DNA of 64,000 bases, taken from Sphaerotilus mobilis. Its GTDB lineage: Bacteria > Pseudomonadota > Gammaproteobacteria > Burkholderiales > Burkholderiaceae_C. The notes beneath the pieces are model-generated. The model made no database searches. It saw only the letters and a program-made list of their open reading frames with translations, and was not told the DNA's origin. Shown piece after piece: positions 8,914 through 20,765 of the stretch. Location of the stretch: the NCBI RefSeq assembly GCF_004216565.1, contig NZ_SGWV01000008.1:248001-312000 (forward strand). The letters run 5' to 3'. The first letter of the stretch is position 1. Each line of letters starts with the position of its first letter. Made by a program: the position numbers and the translations under genes.

Positions 8914-9429
8914 TCAATCGGAACCCGGCCCGTCGAGCTTGCGGGTCGGCAGGCGGGATTGTTCCTTCAGCGCACCGGCGCTCGCCGGCAGCTTGCGCAC
9001 GAACTTGAAGGTGCCGGTGGCGTGGGCGCACAGCCCGCCACGTTCGTCGAAGACGCGGCCTTCGGTGAAGACCATCGTGGCGGTGCGGTGCAGCAGGGTC
9101 GCGCGGGCCAGCAGCAGGCCTTCGGCCGGGCGCATGAACTGGGTCTTCATCTCGACCGTCACCAGCCCTGGCGCGGCATCGCCCAGCGCGATGTTGCTGC
9201 TGCGCCCGGCGTAGGCCATGCAGACGTCCAGCAGCGTCATGCAGACGCCGCCGTGCACCACGTCGAAGGAGTTGTGGTGATCGGGCCGGGGCCGGAAGCG
9301 GATGGCGGCGAGGCCGTCCTCGTAGCGCACCAGCTCGAAGCCGAGCCAGGTCACGAAGGGGTTGCTGATGCGCAGGGTCAGCGCCGGTAAGGCCAGCTCG
9401 GCGACGACGTCCAGGTCATGCACCGCCAT
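8914..9429 (-). CDS. PaaI-type hotdog thioesterase
   Basis: A 171-residue hotdog-fold acyl-CoA thioesterase. The helix motif HGGVCMTLLDVCMAYAG, preceded by NSFDVVHGG, matches the PaaI/YdiI group. The start at 9429 gives a standard length; upstream in-frame codons run into the thiolase gene. Only two bases separate it from the thiolase stop, which indicates translational coupling. In this context it would release CoA from stalled or toxic acyl-CoA intermediates of the oxidation pathway. Confidence 0.85.
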   Translation of the reverse strand: MAVHDLDVVAELALPALTLRISNPFVTWLGFELVRYEDGLAAIRFRPRPDHHNSFDVVHGGVCMTLLDVCMAYAGRSSNIALGDAAPGLVTVEMKTQFMRPAEGLLLARATLLHRTATMVFTEGRVFDERGGLCAHATGTFKFVRKLPASAGALKEQSRLPTRKLDGPGSD

Positions 9430-9431
9430 GC

Positions 9432-10607
9432 TCACAGCACCTCGAAGACGCCCGCCGCGCCCATGCCACCGCCCACGCACATGGTCACGCAGACATGCTT
9501 GACGCCGCGCCGCCGGCCCTCGATCAGGGCGTGGCCGGTCAGGCGCTGGCCGCTCATGCCGTAGGGATGGCCGAGGGCGATCGCGCCCCCGTTGACGTTG
9601 AGGCGCTCCATCGGAATGCCCAGCACATCGGCGCAGTGCAGCACCTGCACCGCGAAGGCCTCGTTGAGTTCCCACAGGCCGATGTCGTCGACCGCGAGGC
9701 CCAGGCGCTGGAGCAGCTTGGGCACCGCAAAGACCGGGCCGATGCCCATCTCGTCAGGCTCGCAGCCAGCCGTTGCGAAGCCCAGGAAACGGCCCAGCGG
9801 CTGCAGACCTTCACGCTCGGCCAGGGCCTCGTCGACCACCACGCAGGCACCCGCGCCGTCGCTGAACTGGCTGGCGTTGCCGGCGGTGACGACGCCGTCG
9901 GGCAGCGCCGGCTGGATGCTCGTCACGGCCGCCAGCGTGGTGCCTTCGCGCAGGCCTTCGTCGTGGCTCACGGTCACTTCGCGTGTCACCAGCCCCATCA
10001 CCTTGTCGACCACACCGGCGGTGACGGTGATCGGTGCGATCTCGGCCTCGAAGGCACCCGCCGCGCGGGCCGCGCAGGCGCGTTGCTGGCTCTGCGCGCC
10101 GTAGGCGTCCATGCGGTCGCGGCCGATGCGGTAGCGCCGCGCGACGTTCTCGGCGGTCTGCAGCATCGGCCAGTAGATCTCGGGCTTGTGCTGCGCGAGC
10201 CACGGGTCGTCGAAGAAGTGGCGGTTCATCTCGTTCTGCACGCAGGAGATGCTTTCGACGCCGCCCGCGACATAGGCCTCGCCCTCGCCGCTGGCGATGC
10301 GCTGGGCCGCCAGCGCGAGGGTCTGCAGGCCGCTGGAGCAGAAGCGGTTGACGGTCATGCCCGATACCGACATCGGCAGGCCGGCGCGGATCGCCACCTG
10401 GCGGGCGATGTTCCAACCGGTTGCGCCCTCGGGGTTGGCACAGCCCATCAGCACGTCCTCGATGCGGCCCGGGTCGATGCCGGCGCGGGCCACGGCGGCC
10501 GCGACGGCATGGCCGCCCAGGGTCGCGCCGTGGGTCATGTTGAAGGATCCCTTCCAGCTCTTGGCCAGCGGGGTCCGGGCGGTCGAGACGATCACGGCTC
10601 GGGTCAT
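9432..10607 (-). CDS. Acetyl-CoA C-acyltransferase (thiolase)
   Basis: A 391-residue thiolase that performs the last step of beta-oxidation, cleaving 3-ketoacyl-CoA to acetyl-CoA. The nucleophile cysteine is in [14 protein letters not shown]. The second catalytic region is [17 protein letters not shown], and the active-site cysteine near the end is in [14 protein letters not shown]. The ATG at 10607 is supported by a GGAGA upstream and by the canonical start ([15 protein letters not shown]). It is 31 bp behind the fadB-like gene, so the two form a FadBA-type pair. Confidence 0.93.
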   Translation of the reverse strand: MTRAVIVSTARTPLAKSWKGSFNMTHGATLGGHAVAAAVARAGIDPGRIEDVLMGCANPEGATGWNIARQVAIRAGLPMSVSGMTVNRFCSSGLQTLALAAQRIASGEGEAYVAGGVESISCVQNEMNRHFFDDPWLAQHKPEIYWPMLQTAENVARRYRIGRDRMDAYGAQSQQRACAARAAGAFEAEIAPITVTAGVVDKVMGLVTREVTVSHDEGLREGTTLAAVTSIQPALPDGVVTAGNASQFSDGAGACVVVDEALAEREGLQPLGRFLGFATAGCEPDEMGIGPVFAVPKLLQRLGLAVDDIGLWELNEAFAVQVLHCADVLGIPMERLNVNGGAIALGHPYGMSGQRLTGHALIEGRRRGVKHVCVTMCVGGGMGAAGVFEVL

Positions 10608-10638
10608 GGCGGGTCTCCGGTTGTTCTGGGGGCGCGTG

Positions 10639-12747
10639 TCAGTTGAAGGTCCGGCCTTCGTCGGCCAGCCGGCGCAGCAGCGGCGCGGGCTGCCAGAAGG
10701 CGGCGTCATCGTGGGGGTTGCGGGACAGGCGCTTCATCATCTGCACGACGTTGAACAGCCCCTGCGTGTCGGCCCAGCACATCGGCCCGCCGCGCCAGGC
10801 CGGGAAGCCGTAGCCGGTCAGGTAGACGATGTCGATGTCGCTGGCGCGGGCGGCGATGCCCTCCTCCAGCAAGCGCGCCCCTTCGTTGACCAGGGCACCC
10901 AGCAGACGCGAGACGATTTCCTCATCGCCGATGCGGCGCGGGGTGATGCCCAGGCGCTGGCGGTGGGCGTCGATCATCTGCGCCACCACCGGACTGGGTC
11001 GGGCCTGCGTGCGACCGGGCTTGCCGCCCGCGACATGGTCATACCAGCCCGCGCCGGTCTTCTGACCGAAGCGGCCGGCTTCGCAGAGCGTGTCGGCCAA
11101 GGTGCTGTAGCGCAGATCCGGCCGTTCGACCGCGCGGCGTTGACGGATCGCCCAGCCGATGTCGTTGCCGGCCAGATCGCTGACCGCAAACGGCCCCATC
11201 GCGAAGCCGAAGCGCTCCATCGCCCGGTCGACCTGCTGAGGCGTCGCGCCTTCGTCGATCAGGAAGCCGGCCTGGCGGAAATAGTGCTCCACCATGCGGT
11301 TGCCGATGAAGCCGTCGCAGACGCCGCTGACCACGCTGGTCTTGCGGATGCGCTTGGCCACGGCCAGCGCGCCCAACAGCACGTCCGGCGCGGTGGCCTT
11401 GCCACGCACCACTTCCAGCAGCTTCATGACGTGGGCGGGGCTGAAGAAGTGCAGGCCCAGCACGTCCTGCGGCCGGCGGGTGAACTGCGCGATGCGGTCG
11501 ACGTCCAGCGTGGAGGTGTTGCTGGCCAGGATGGCACCGGCCTTGGCGATGCCGTCCAGGCGTTCGAAGACCTGCTGCTTGACCGCCAGGTCCTCGAACA
11601 CCGCCTCGATGACCAGGTCGACATCGGCCAGCGCCTGCCAGTCCAGCGTCGGCTGCAACAGGGCCAGCCGGGCGTCCAGCGCCTCGGGCTTGAGCTTGCC
11701 TTTCTTGAGCTGGGCGTCCAGCACGCCGCGCAGCGCCGCCACGCCCCGGTCCAGCGCGGCCTGGGTCTGCTCGACCAGGACCACCGGGATCCCGGCGGCC
11801 AGAAAGTTCAGCGCGATGCCCGTGCCCATGGTGCCGGCGCCGATCACGCCGACCCGCTCGACCGGGCGCGGCACGGTGCCCGGCGGCAGGTCGGCAAGCT
11901 TGCCAGCGGCCCGCTCGGCCAGGAAGGCGTGGCGCAGCGCGCGGCTCTCAGGCGTGACCATGAGCGCGAGGAAGGTCTCGCGCTCAAAGGTCAGGCCGGC
12001 GTCGACCTTGGCCTTGACCGCCTGCTCGACGCAGTCGACGCACTTCACCGGCGCCGGCAGGTTGCGGCTCATCGCGGCGACGCTGTTGCGCACGAAGCGG
12101 AAGTAGGCGTCGGGGCTGGGGTGCGTCGCCTTCAGCTCACGCACACGGGGCAAGGGGCGCACGGCGGCCATCTCGGTGGCCAGCGCGACGGCAGCGTCCA
12201 GCACCTCGGCGGCGTCGACCAGGCGGTCAAACAGGCGCTGGCCGGGCAGCTGGGCGAGGCGCTCGGCGGCGACCGGCTCGCCGCTGATGATCATGTTCAG
12301 CGCCGGTTCCACGCCCAGCGCCCGGGGCAGGCGCTGCGTGCCACCGGCACCGGGCACCAGGCCGATCTTGACCTCCGGCAGCGCCACCTTCACGCCCCGC
12401 CCTGCGACCCGGTAGTGGCAGCCCAGCGCCAGTTCCAGACCACCGCCCATGCAGGTGCCGGCGATCGCGGCGACGACCGGCTTGCTGCAGTTCTCCAGCC
12501 GGGTGATCAGCGAGATCAGGTGCGGCTCGGCGACGGCCTTGGAACTGCCGAACTCGGTGATGTCGGCACCGGCGCAGAAGACCTGCGCTTTGCCGGCCAG
12601 CACGAGGGCGTCGATGCCGGCATCGTCCTCGGCCGCGTCGACGGCGGCGGCAACGGCCCGGCGCGTGGCCAGGCTCAGGCCGTTGACGGGTGGGTGGTCC
12701 AGGGTGATCACCGCGATGCGTCCGCGGCTGGCCAGGGTGGCGGTCAT
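10639..12747 (-). CDS. FadB-like enoyl-CoA hydratase / 3-hydroxyacyl-CoA dehydrogenase
   Basis: A 702-residue bifunctional beta-oxidation enzyme. The N-terminal crotonase half has the oxyanion-hole loops CAGADITEF and [13 protein letters not shown]. The central Rossmann domain begins at [16 protein letters not shown], with [15 protein letters not shown] following. The C-terminal dehydrogenase domain carries GFIGNRM and [12 protein letters not shown]. Hydration and NAD-dependent oxidation of enoyl-CoA are expected. The start at 12747 is preceded by a GAGGAG ribosome site. It heads a unit with thiolase, thioesterase and the acetyltransferase; a palindromic operator-like site lies 57 bp upstream. 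Confidence 0.93.
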   Translation of the reverse strand: MTATLASRGRIAVITLDHPPVNGLSLATRRAVAAAVDAAEDDAGIDALVLAGKAQVFCAGADITEFGSSKAVAEPHLISLITRLENCSKPVVAAIAGTCMGGGLELALGCHYRVAGRGVKVALPEVKIGLVPGAGGTQRLPRALGVEPALNMIISGEPVAAERLAQLPGQRLFDRLVDAAEVLDAAVALATEMAAVRPLPRVRELKATHPSPDAYFRFVRNSVAAMSRNLPAPVKCVDCVEQAVKAKVDAGLTFERETFLALMVTPESRALRHAFLAERAAGKLADLPPGTVPRPVERVGVIGAGTMGTGIALNFLAAGIPVVLVEQTQAALDRGVAALRGVLDAQLKKGKLKPEALDARLALLQPTLDWQALADVDLVIEAVFEDLAVKQQVFERLDGIAKAGAILASNTSTLDVDRIAQFTRRPQDVLGLHFFSPAHVMKLLEVVRGKATAPDVLLGALAVAKRIRKTSVVSGVCDGFIGNRMVEHYFRQAGFLIDEGATPQQVDRAMERFGFAMGPFAVSDLAGNDIGWAIRQRRAVERPDLRYSTLADTLCEAGRFGQKTGAGWYDHVAGGKPGRTQARPSPVVAQMIDAHRQRLGITPRRIGDEEIVSRLLGALVNEGARLLEEGIAARASDIDIVYLTGYGFPAWRGGPMCWADTQGLFNVVQMMKRLSRNPHDDAAFWQPAPLLRRLADEGRTFN

Positions 12748-12803
12748 GGGGTCTCCTCGTGTCGTCGTCAGGCGGACGGCCCGGCGCCCGCAGGCGCCAG
12801 AAA

Positions 12804-12817
12804 CGAACGGTCGTTCG
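12804..12817. promoter_or_regulatory. Palindromic operator-like site before the fad genes
   Basis: CGAACG-GT-CGTTCG is a perfect 6-bp inverted repeat with a 2-bp spacer, 57 bp upstream of the fadB-like start. The form is typical of TetR-family operators that control fatty-acid oxidation genes. No such regulator gene lies next to it, so the binding protein is unknown. Confidence 0.5.
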
Positions 12818-12881
12818 CCTGGGAAAACGAGTTTAAGGGGACCGTGAGCGCCCGCCGTGGCGGGGACGCGACCCGTGCCGT

Positions 12882-13775
12882 TCAGCCCGGCCGCAGCACC
12901 TCGTCCAGCCGGCCGCCGTCGGTCGACAAGGCCTCGGGCCGGTGGCGCGGCCATTCCATGTGGCGGGTCGGATCGGTCTCCGCGCCCAGCCGGATCACCG
13001 GGGCCTGCGACTGCACCGTGCCGAAGATGGTGGCGAAGGCGACATCGGCCGCGTCGCGCCCGGTTGCCAGCCGCACCAGACCCATCGGAATGGCCGTGCC
13101 GGACGGGTCGAACAGATACCAGCGCCCGCCGAGCCAGACCTCGACATAGGCGTGGAAATCGGGCGGGCCGAGGGCCGGGTCGGCGCCGAAGTCGAATCCG
13201 GTGGTGAAGCGCGCCGGGATGCTCAGCGCCCGGCACAGCGCGATCATCAGGTGGGCGAAGTCGCGACAGACGCCCACCCGCTCGGTCAGCGTGTCGACCG
13301 CCGAGGTGTTGCCGTCGGTCGTGTTGGAGGCAAACGTGACATGGCGCTGAACCCAGTCGCGGATGGCCAGCACCCGGCCGTAGCCCTGCCACAACGTGCC
13401 GAACTCGCTGATCGCGAAGCGGCCGAGGCGGTCGGATTCGCAGTAGCGGCTGGGCAGCAGGAAGGGCAGCACATGCACCGGCAACTGGGCCACCGGCACC
13501 TCGCCGACCTGCTCGGGCAGCGCGATGTGGTGAGCGACGTCGATGGTCGCGTCATAGGTCAAACGCAGCGATCCGGGCATGGCCTGCAGGCGCATCACGC
13601 GGTTGCCGCTGGCGGGGTCCAGCGTCAGCGTGCGGGCGACCGGCTGGCTGACGTTCAGGCGCTCCTCGACGATGCGCTGGTGGCGCGTCTGGGCGGCGTG
13701 GAAGGCGAAGATGAAGTCGCTGCCGGGGGCGGTGACCTCGTAGGCGAGTTCAAGGGAGATCTGGAGTCGGACCAT
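12882..13775 (-). CDS. Transglutaminase-like cysteine protease family protein
   Basis: A 297-residue cytoplasmic protein with an N-terminal beta-rich domain and a transglutaminase-like core. The catalytic triad is visible: Cys in GVCRDFAHL, His in DFHAYVEVW, and Asp in LFDPSG. No signal peptide is seen. Related bacterial proteins are often protease- or ligase-like with unknown substrates. The ATG at 13775 is chosen because the upstream frame is low complexity. It is divergent from nothing and stands alone between the fad genes and the acyl-CoA ligase on the same strand. Confidence 0.85.
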   Translation of the reverse strand: MVRLQISLELAYEVTAPGSDFIFAFHAAQTRHQRIVEERLNVSQPVARTLTLDPASGNRVMRLQAMPGSLRLTYDATIDVAHHIALPEQVGEVPVAQLPVHVLPFLLPSRYCESDRLGRFAISEFGTLWQGYGRVLAIRDWVQRHVTFASNTTDGNTSAVDTLTERVGVCRDFAHLMIALCRALSIPARFTTGFDFGADPALGPPDFHAYVEVWLGGRWYLFDPSGTAIPMGLVRLATGRDAADVAFATIFGTVQSQAPVIRLGAETDPTRHMEWPRHRPEALSTDGGRLDEVLRPG

Positions 13776-13956
13776 GGGTGGGGCACCTGGACCGCGCTCG
13801 AATGGCGAAAGCTCAAACGCAGGCATGAAAGAAGGAAAAAGCGCAGCGGGCGCGATGGGCGGGCTATGCAAGTCCTGCGCCCGCCTCGGCTGACGCATTG
13901 TGGCCCCCGGCCCTCCTTCGGCCCTCCCTCAGAGATTGCCCCTGCCTGCGACGCGT

Positions 13957-15615
13957 TCAGACCCCCGGCAGCACATGCCCCTTGAACTGCTCGCGCAGCT
14001 TGGTTTTCAGCAGCTTGCCGGTGGCGGTGTGCGGCAGCTCGTCGACGAAGACGACGTCGTCGGGCACCTGCCACTTGGCGATCCGGCCAACGTAATGGGC
14101 CAGCAAGGCCTCGCGGGTGACGCCGGTGCCGGGCTTGCGCACGGCCACCAGCAGCGGGCGTTCGTCCCACTTTGGGTGCGCGCAGGCGATCGCGGCGGCC
14201 TCGGCGACGTCAGGGTGGGACATGGCGATGTTCTCCAGCTCGATGGAGCTGATCCACTCGCCGCCCGACTTGATGACGTCCTTGCTGCGGTCGGCGATCT
14301 GCATGGTGCAGTCGGCGTCGATGGTGGCGACGTCGCCGGTCGGGAACCAGGCCTGGCCGTCGACCTCGCGCAGCGGGCTTTCGTCGCGGCCGAAATAACG
14401 TTCGATGACCCAGTGGCCCCGCACCAGCAGGTCGCCGGTGGTGTGACCGTCCCAGGGTTGACGCTCGCCGTTGTCGCCGACGATCGTCATGTCCACGCCG
14501 TAGATGACGCGGCCCTGCTTCTCGAGGATGCGGCGCTGCTCATCGACCGGCAGTTGGCGCTGCGCCGCGCTCAGGCTGGCCAGCGTGCCCAGCGGCGACA
14601 TCTCGGTCATGCCCCAGGCATGGATGACGCGCACGCCGTGTTCCTCGAAGGCCCGCATCATGGCCGGCGGGCAGGCCGAGCCGCCGATCACCGTGCGGCG
14701 GAAGGTCGAAAAGCCCAGGCCCTTGGCCTTGACGTGGTTGAGCAGGCCCAGCCAGATGGTCGGCACGCCAGCACTGAAGGTGACGCCCTCCTCCTCCATC
14801 AGTGTGTGCACCGACGCACCGTCCAGGTGCGGCCCGGGGAAGACCAGCTTGGCGCCAACCAGCGCCGAGGCGTACGGCAGGCCCCAGGCGTTGACATGGA
14901 ACATCGGCACCACCGGCAAGATGACGTCGCCGGTCGAGCAGCCCATCGCATCGGGCAAGGCCGCGCCCATCGCGTGCAGCACCGTCGAGCGGTGGCTGTA
15001 GACGGCGCCCTTGGGGTGGCCGGTGGTGCCCGACGTGTAGCAGATGCTGGAGGCGCTGTTCTCGTCGAACTCGGGCCAGTGCCAGTCGCCGTCGTGCGCG
15101 TCGACCAGCTCGTCGAAGCACAGCAGGTTGGGCAAGGAGGTCTGCGCGGGCATGTGGGCGCGGTCCGTCATCAGGACGAGGTGGCGCACGGTCTTGAGCA
15201 GCGGCGCGAGCTTCTCGACCAGCGGCAGGAAGGTCAGGTCGAAACAGAGCACCTGATCGGCGGCGTCGTTGACGATCCAGGCGATCTGCTCGGGGAACAG
15301 GCGCGGGTTGATGGTGTGGCAGATCCGCTGCGAGCCCGAGACGGCGTAGTAGATCTCCAGATGGCGGTGGCTGTTCCAGGCCAGCGTGCCGATGCGATCG
15401 CCCGGCTGGGTACCGAGCGCGGCGAGGGCCTGTGCCAGCTGTCGGGCGCGTTGTTCGATGCCGGCCCACGTCGTGCGGTGGGTGTCGCCCTCGCAGCGCC
15501 GCGACACCACCTCGGTGCGGCCATGGTGGCGCGCAGCATGGGTCAGCAAGCCAGAGATCAGCAGGGGCATCTGCATCATGCGGCCGGCCAGCGGCAGGTC
15601 GTTCGTCGCGCTCAT
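13957..15615 (-). CDS. Acyl-CoA ligase (AMP-forming)
   Basis: A 552-residue member of the adenylate-forming superfamily that would activate fatty or related carboxylic acids to CoA thioesters. The P-loop motif [11 protein letters not shown] is intact, as are WGMTEMSP and the hinge/C-terminal block [10 protein letters not shown]. The catalytic lysine region [16 protein letters not shown] is near the end. The overall layout resembles long-chain or methylmercaptopropionate-type (DmdB-like) ligases. The ATG at 15615 avoids a long upstream extension. It probably feeds the nearby beta-oxidation genes. Confidence 0.9.
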   Translation of the reverse strand: MSATNDLPLAGRMMQMPLLISGLLTHAARHHGRTEVVSRRCEGDTHRTTWAGIEQRARQLAQALAALGTQPGDRIGTLAWNSHRHLEIYYAVSGSQRICHTINPRLFPEQIAWIVNDAADQVLCFDLTFLPLVEKLAPLLKTVRHLVLMTDRAHMPAQTSLPNLLCFDELVDAHDGDWHWPEFDENSASSICYTSGTTGHPKGAVYSHRSTVLHAMGAALPDAMGCSTGDVILPVVPMFHVNAWGLPYASALVGAKLVFPGPHLDGASVHTLMEEEGVTFSAGVPTIWLGLLNHVKAKGLGFSTFRRTVIGGSACPPAMMRAFEEHGVRVIHAWGMTEMSPLGTLASLSAAQRQLPVDEQRRILEKQGRVIYGVDMTIVGDNGERQPWDGHTTGDLLVRGHWVIERYFGRDESPLREVDGQAWFPTGDVATIDADCTMQIADRSKDVIKSGGEWISSIELENIAMSHPDVAEAAAIACAHPKWDERPLLVAVRKPGTGVTREALLAHYVGRIAKWQVPDDVVFVDELPHTATGKLLKTKLREQFKGHVLPGV

Positions 15616-15769
15616 GGGGTCTCCAGATGGGTGTTCTTGCTTGCGGGCGACTATAGGAAGCGCCCCTGGCCACGGCACGCAAGGACTAACCCTGAGCCCG
15701 CCCGGACCCCTGGGTAGACGCCAAGTCCCCGGCCCGTCCGGGACACGGTGCGGTCGATAAACTGGATCG

Positions 15770-17314
<1,545 letters not shown>

Positions 17315-17355
17315 GGCGATCCTGCCCCCGTCTTCGACTTGACGAGTTCCACGCC

Positions 17356-17784
17356 ATGAGCACCAAGCCCACCGATGCGCCCGACTACCCGGTGCGCAAG
17401 TCCGCCGCCGAATGGCGCGAGCAACTGGACAAGGTCCAGTACGCCGTGACCCGCGAGTGCGCCACCGAACGCGCCTTCACCGGCAAGTACTGGGACCACT
17501 TCGCCGACGGCAGCTACCGCTGCGTCTGCTGCGAGGCCGTGCTGTTCGATGCCGGCACCAAGTTCGACGCCGGTTGTGGCTGGCCCAGCTTCAGCGAGGA
17601 GATGGTTCCCGGCCGGGTCGAGCGCCTGGTCGACCGCAGCCACGGCATGACCCGGGTGGAGGTGCGTTGCGGCCAATGCGGCGCCCACCTGGGCCACGTC
17701 TTCGAGGACGGCCCGGCGCCGACCGGCGAGCGTTACTGCATCAACTCCGCCTCCATCGACTTCACGCCCCGCGATCCCGCCTGA
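17356..17784 (+). CDS. msrB: Peptide-methionine (R)-S-oxide reductase MsrB
   Basis: A 142-residue enzyme that reduces methionine R-sulfoxide in proteins. Two CXXC zinc-binding pairs (CVCC and CGQC) are present, and the catalytic cysteine is in [11 protein letters not shown] near the C-terminus. [10 protein letters not shown] is the usual substrate-site motif. Its close position behind selO suggests co-expression. Confidence 0.96.
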   Translation: MSTKPTDAPDYPVRKSAAEWREQLDKVQYAVTRECATERAFTGKYWDHFADGSYRCVCCEAVLFDAGTKFDAGCGWPSFSEEMVPGRVERLVDRSHGMTRVEVRCGQCGAHLGHVFEDGPAPTGERYCINSASIDFTPRDPA

Positions 17785-17942
17785 ATGCGGGGGCAAGACT
17801 GCACATGCCGGCCCGTTCCCAGGGCCGCGCGGGCACAGACCGCTGGCACGCGGTCGTGATAATCCAGCCCGCGTCTCCTCGTCTCTTCGCCTCCTCGTCT
17901 CTTCACTCGCACGCCCCGACCACTTCCCCGTCCGAACTCCGC

Positions 17943-18569
17943 ATGAAACTGCTGCTCGACTTCCTGCCCATCATCTTGTTCTTCATGACCTTCAAGGTTG
18001 CCGAAGGACGCTCGGACGAGGCGGCAGCCTTTGCCACGGAACACCTCGGTGGACTGGTCTCGGGCGGGGTTGTGGGACCGGCCGAGGCGCCAATCCTGCT
18101 GGCCACGGTGGTGGTGATCCTGGCCACGCTGGCCCAGGTGCTCTACCTCAAGCTGCGCGGCCAGAAGGTCGACACCATGCTCTGGGTCAGTCTGGGCCTG
18201 GTGACGGTGATGGGCGGCGCGACGATCTGGTTCCACAGCGAGACCTTCATCAAGTGGAAGCCGACGGTGCTCTACGGCGTGATGTCGCTGGCCTTCCTGC
18301 TCAGCCCGATCGTTGCCGGCAAGAACCTGTTGCGCGCCATGCTGGGCGGCCAGATCGACCTGCCCGAGTTCGCCTGGCAGCGCCTGAACTGGGCCTGGGC
18401 CGCCTTCTTCGCCTTCATGGGCTTGCTCAATATCTGGGTCGCCTACAACTTCAGCACCAGCACCTGGGCCACCTTCAAGGCCTTCGGCGGCATGGGCCTG
18501 ATGCTGGTCTTCATGGTCGGCCAGGGCTTCTACATGCACCGCCACATGAAGCCGGAGCAGGCCTCGTGA
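17943..18569 (+). CDS. yciB: Inner-membrane septation protein A (YciB)
   Basis: A 208-residue integral membrane protein of the YciB/IspZ family. The start MKLLLDFLPIILFFMTFKVA and the segment LNWAWAAFFAFMGLLNIWVAY are characteristic, and about five to six membrane segments can be seen. It is linked to cell envelope and division in E. coli. The stop overlaps the GTG start of the bolA gene by 4 bp. Confidence 0.93.
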   Translation: MKLLLDFLPIILFFMTFKVAEGRSDEAAAFATEHLGGLVSGGVVGPAEAPILLATVVVILATLAQVLYLKLRGQKVDTMLWVSLGLVTVMGGATIWFHSETFIKWKPTVLYGVMSLAFLLSPIVAGKNLLRAMLGGQIDLPEFAWQRLNWAWAAFFAFMGLLNIWVAYNFSTSTWATFKAFGGMGLMLVFMVGQGFYMHRHMKPEQAS

Positions 18570-18871
18570 GCGCCCCGGCAACGACCCGGGTGCGCGTGAC
18601 GGCGGCCGACCTCGACGCCCGGCTGCGCGCGCATTTCGCACCGCTGGACAGCCTCGTCGTGCGCGACGACAGCGCCGCCCACGCGGGCCATGCCGGGGCC
18701 GCCAGCGGCGGGCATTTCACGGTCGTGATCCGTGCCCCGGCCTTCGCCGGCAAGGCCCGTCTGGCCCGACATCGCCTTGTGTATGATGCCCTGAAGGATC
18801 TAATGGACAGTGGTATCCACGCGCTGGCCATCGATGCGGATGAGGGCCAAGCCAACGCTCAGCAGCCCTGA
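18566..18871 (+). CDS. BolA-family protein
   Basis: A 101-residue BolA/IbaG-type protein, starting at a GTG that overlaps the yciB stop (GTGA). The conserved block is ARHRLVYDALKDLMDSGIHALAID, with the His-Arg-Leu-Val-Tyr core. Family members work with monothiol glutaredoxins in iron-sulfur handling or as stress regulators. The gap after it leads to the parvulin gene, a gene order common in Burkholderiales. Confidence 0.88.
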   Translation: MSAPATTRVRVTAADLDARLRAHFAPLDSLVVRDDSAAHAGHAGAASGGHFTVVIRAPAFAGKARLARHRLVYDALKDLMDSGIHALAIDADEGQANAQQP

Positions 18872-19004
18872 GCGAGTAGCCCCGGACACCCCGGACGCCA
18901 CACCCGATCCAGCCTTTCCCGATCCAGTTCACCGCCGGCAGGCCAACGGTCACCGCACCGCTCGCGACCCAGCCGGTTCTTCTTCCAACCAGGTGTTTCT
19001 TCCC

Positions 19005-19829
19005 ATGCAACAGCTCCCCTACGCCTTGCGCGCGCTGCTCCGCGCGGTGCCCGCCGCCGCCCTCGCCGTCGCGTTGCTGCCGGCCGTGTCGCAGGCCCAG
19101 AACGTGGCCATCGTCAATGGCAAGGGCGTGCCGACGGCACGCTTCGAGTCCTTCATGACCCAGATCACCAAGCAGGGCAACCAGCCCCGCACGCCGGAGC
19201 TGGAGCGCCAGGTCAAGGACGAGCTGGTGCTGCGCGAAATCTTCGTGCAGGAAGCCGAAAAGCGCGGCCTGCAGCGCAACGACGAATACAAGACGCAGAT
19301 GGAGATCGCGCGCCAGAGCCTGCTGATCCGCGAGCTGTTCGCCGACTACCAGAAGAAGAACCCGGTCACCGACGCCGAAGTCCAGGCGGAGTACGACAAG
19401 GTCAAGGCCGGCGCTGGCGAGAAGGAATACCGCGCCCGCCACATCCTGGTCGAGAAGGAAGACGAGGCCAAGGCCCTGATCGCCGAGCTCAAGGGCGGCG
19501 CCAAGTTCGAGGACCTGGCCAAGAAGGCGTCCAAGGACCCGGGCTCGGCCCAGAACGGCGGCGACCTCGACTGGGCAGCGCCGGCCAACTACGTGCCTGA
19601 GTTCTCGCAGGCGATGGTCGGCCTGACCAAGGGTGCCTACACCCAGGAGCCGGTGCGCAGCCAGTTCGGCTTCCACGTGATCCAGCTGGAAGACGTGCGT
19701 GAAGCCCAGTTCCCGGCACTCGACGAGGTCAAGGCCCAGCTCCAGCAGCGCCTGCAGCAGACCAAGATCGGCAAGTACCGCGACGACCTGCGCGCCAAGG
19801 CCAAGACCGACTACAAGTTCTCGCAGTGA
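19005..19829 (+). CDS. Periplasmic parvulin-type peptidylprolyl isomerase
   Basis: A 274-residue exported foldase. A signal peptide (AALAVALLPAVSQA) is followed by an N-terminal helical region. The parvulin domain runs from RARHILVEKEDEAKALI to QFGFHVIQLEDVR with the GGDLDWAAPANYVPEF core. The domain order resembles the PpiC/PrsA-like rotamases that assist outer-membrane protein folding. An intrinsic terminator follows 70 bp downstream. Confidence 0.93.
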   Translation: MQQLPYALRALLRAVPAAALAVALLPAVSQAQNVAIVNGKGVPTARFESFMTQITKQGNQPRTPELERQVKDELVLREIFVQEAEKRGLQRNDEYKTQMEIARQSLLIRELFADYQKKNPVTDAEVQAEYDKVKAGAGEKEYRARHILVEKEDEAKALIAELKGGAKFEDLAKKASKDPGSAQNGGDLDWAAPANYVPEFSQAMVGLTKGAYTQEPVRSQFGFHVIQLEDVREAQFPALDEVKAQLQQRLQQTKIGKYRDDLRAKAKTDYKFSQ

Positions 19830-19898
19830 TGTGGCCGAGGTCGCCGGTCTGCCGGTGACCTTTGACCCACCCCCGACATCTGTCGTCGAGAACTGCCA

Positions 19899-19921
19899 AG
19901 GGCGCTGCGAGCGCCCTTTTT
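19899..19921 (+). terminator. Rho-independent terminator after the parvulin gene
   Basis: An 8-bp stem (AGGGCGCT/AGCGCCCT) with a GCG loop is followed directly by TTTT. It sits between the parvulin gene and the convergent DUF1624 gene. Confidence 0.85.
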
Positions 19922-19947
19922 CACGTCCGCTGTTGCCCTGGATCCGA

Positions 19948-20664
19948 TCAGCGCAGCGCCACCCAGGCCATGCACAGACCGATCAGCACCGGCTGGTGGA
20001 CCATGTAGTAGCTCAGCGACCAGCGACCGAGTCGGGCCAGCGGCTGCAACGGCGCGGGCAGCGGGCCGGCCAGCAGCGACGGCCACCGCGCCAGCGAGGT
20101 CCGCGCGGCGACGACGCCGATCAGCACGATGCCCAACCACGGCAGGACTGGCACGAAGTCCTCGGTGCGTGGCTTGTGCGTGACCAGACCGACCCAGTTC
20201 GTCCAGCGGCTGTCGAACAAGGGGTCGGCCAGCCACTGCGGCGCGGCCAGGGCGAGCACGGCCAGGGCCAAGAGCATGGGCTGGCCCAGCGGCGCCAGCA
20301 GGCGCGCAAGCAGCACCATCAGCGCCATGCCGTGCAGCACGCCAAAGCTGATCCAGCTGTTCGGGAACATCCACCACGAGCCGATGGTGACCGCCACCGC
20401 GCAGGCCGCGATGCGCCACCAGCGCTGCCAGAAGCGCGGCCAGTCCACGCCCTGCTGCTGCGCCACCGCCTGCGACGCCCCAGCGCAGGCCAGGAAGATC
20501 GAGACGATCACCAGACGCTGGCCGGTCCAGAACGGGTCCCGGTAGAAGTCCTGCGGCGCGATCAGGCGGAAGTTGTTGAGGTCGAAGCTGGCGTGGAAGA
20601 CGGTCATCCAGACCATCGCGAAGCCACGCAGCGCATCGAGTCGGTCCAGGCGTGCGGCACTCAT
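19948..20664 (-). CDS. DUF1624 / heparan-alpha-glucosaminide acetyltransferase-like membrane protein
   Basis: A 238-residue multi-pass membrane protein. The N-terminal RLDRLDALRGFAMVWMTVFHASFDLN is the signature of the DUF1624 domain, related to acyltransferases that move an acyl group across the membrane. About six to seven hydrophobic segments follow, ending in SLSYYMVHQPVLIG. A role in modifying a surface glycan is plausible but the acceptor is unknown. It is divergent from the thioesterase gene. Confidence 0.8.
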   Translation of the reverse strand: MSAARLDRLDALRGFAMVWMTVFHASFDLNNFRLIAPQDFYRDPFWTGQRLVIVSIFLACAGASQAVAQQQGVDWPRFWQRWWRIAACAVAVTIGSWWMFPNSWISFGVLHGMALMVLLARLLAPLGQPMLLALAVLALAAPQWLADPLFDSRWTNWVGLVTHKPRTEDFVPVLPWLGIVLIGVVAARTSLARWPSLLAGPLPAPLQPLARLGRWSLSYYMVHQPVLIGLCMAWVALR

Positions 20665-20765
20665 CGCCGGACGATAGCTGAGCAGGCCGCCATCAGGGGC
20701 GGGCCTGCAAGGTCGACGCAGGACGCAGCCCCTACCATGGCCGCTCGATCTGTCTCGAACGCCCC

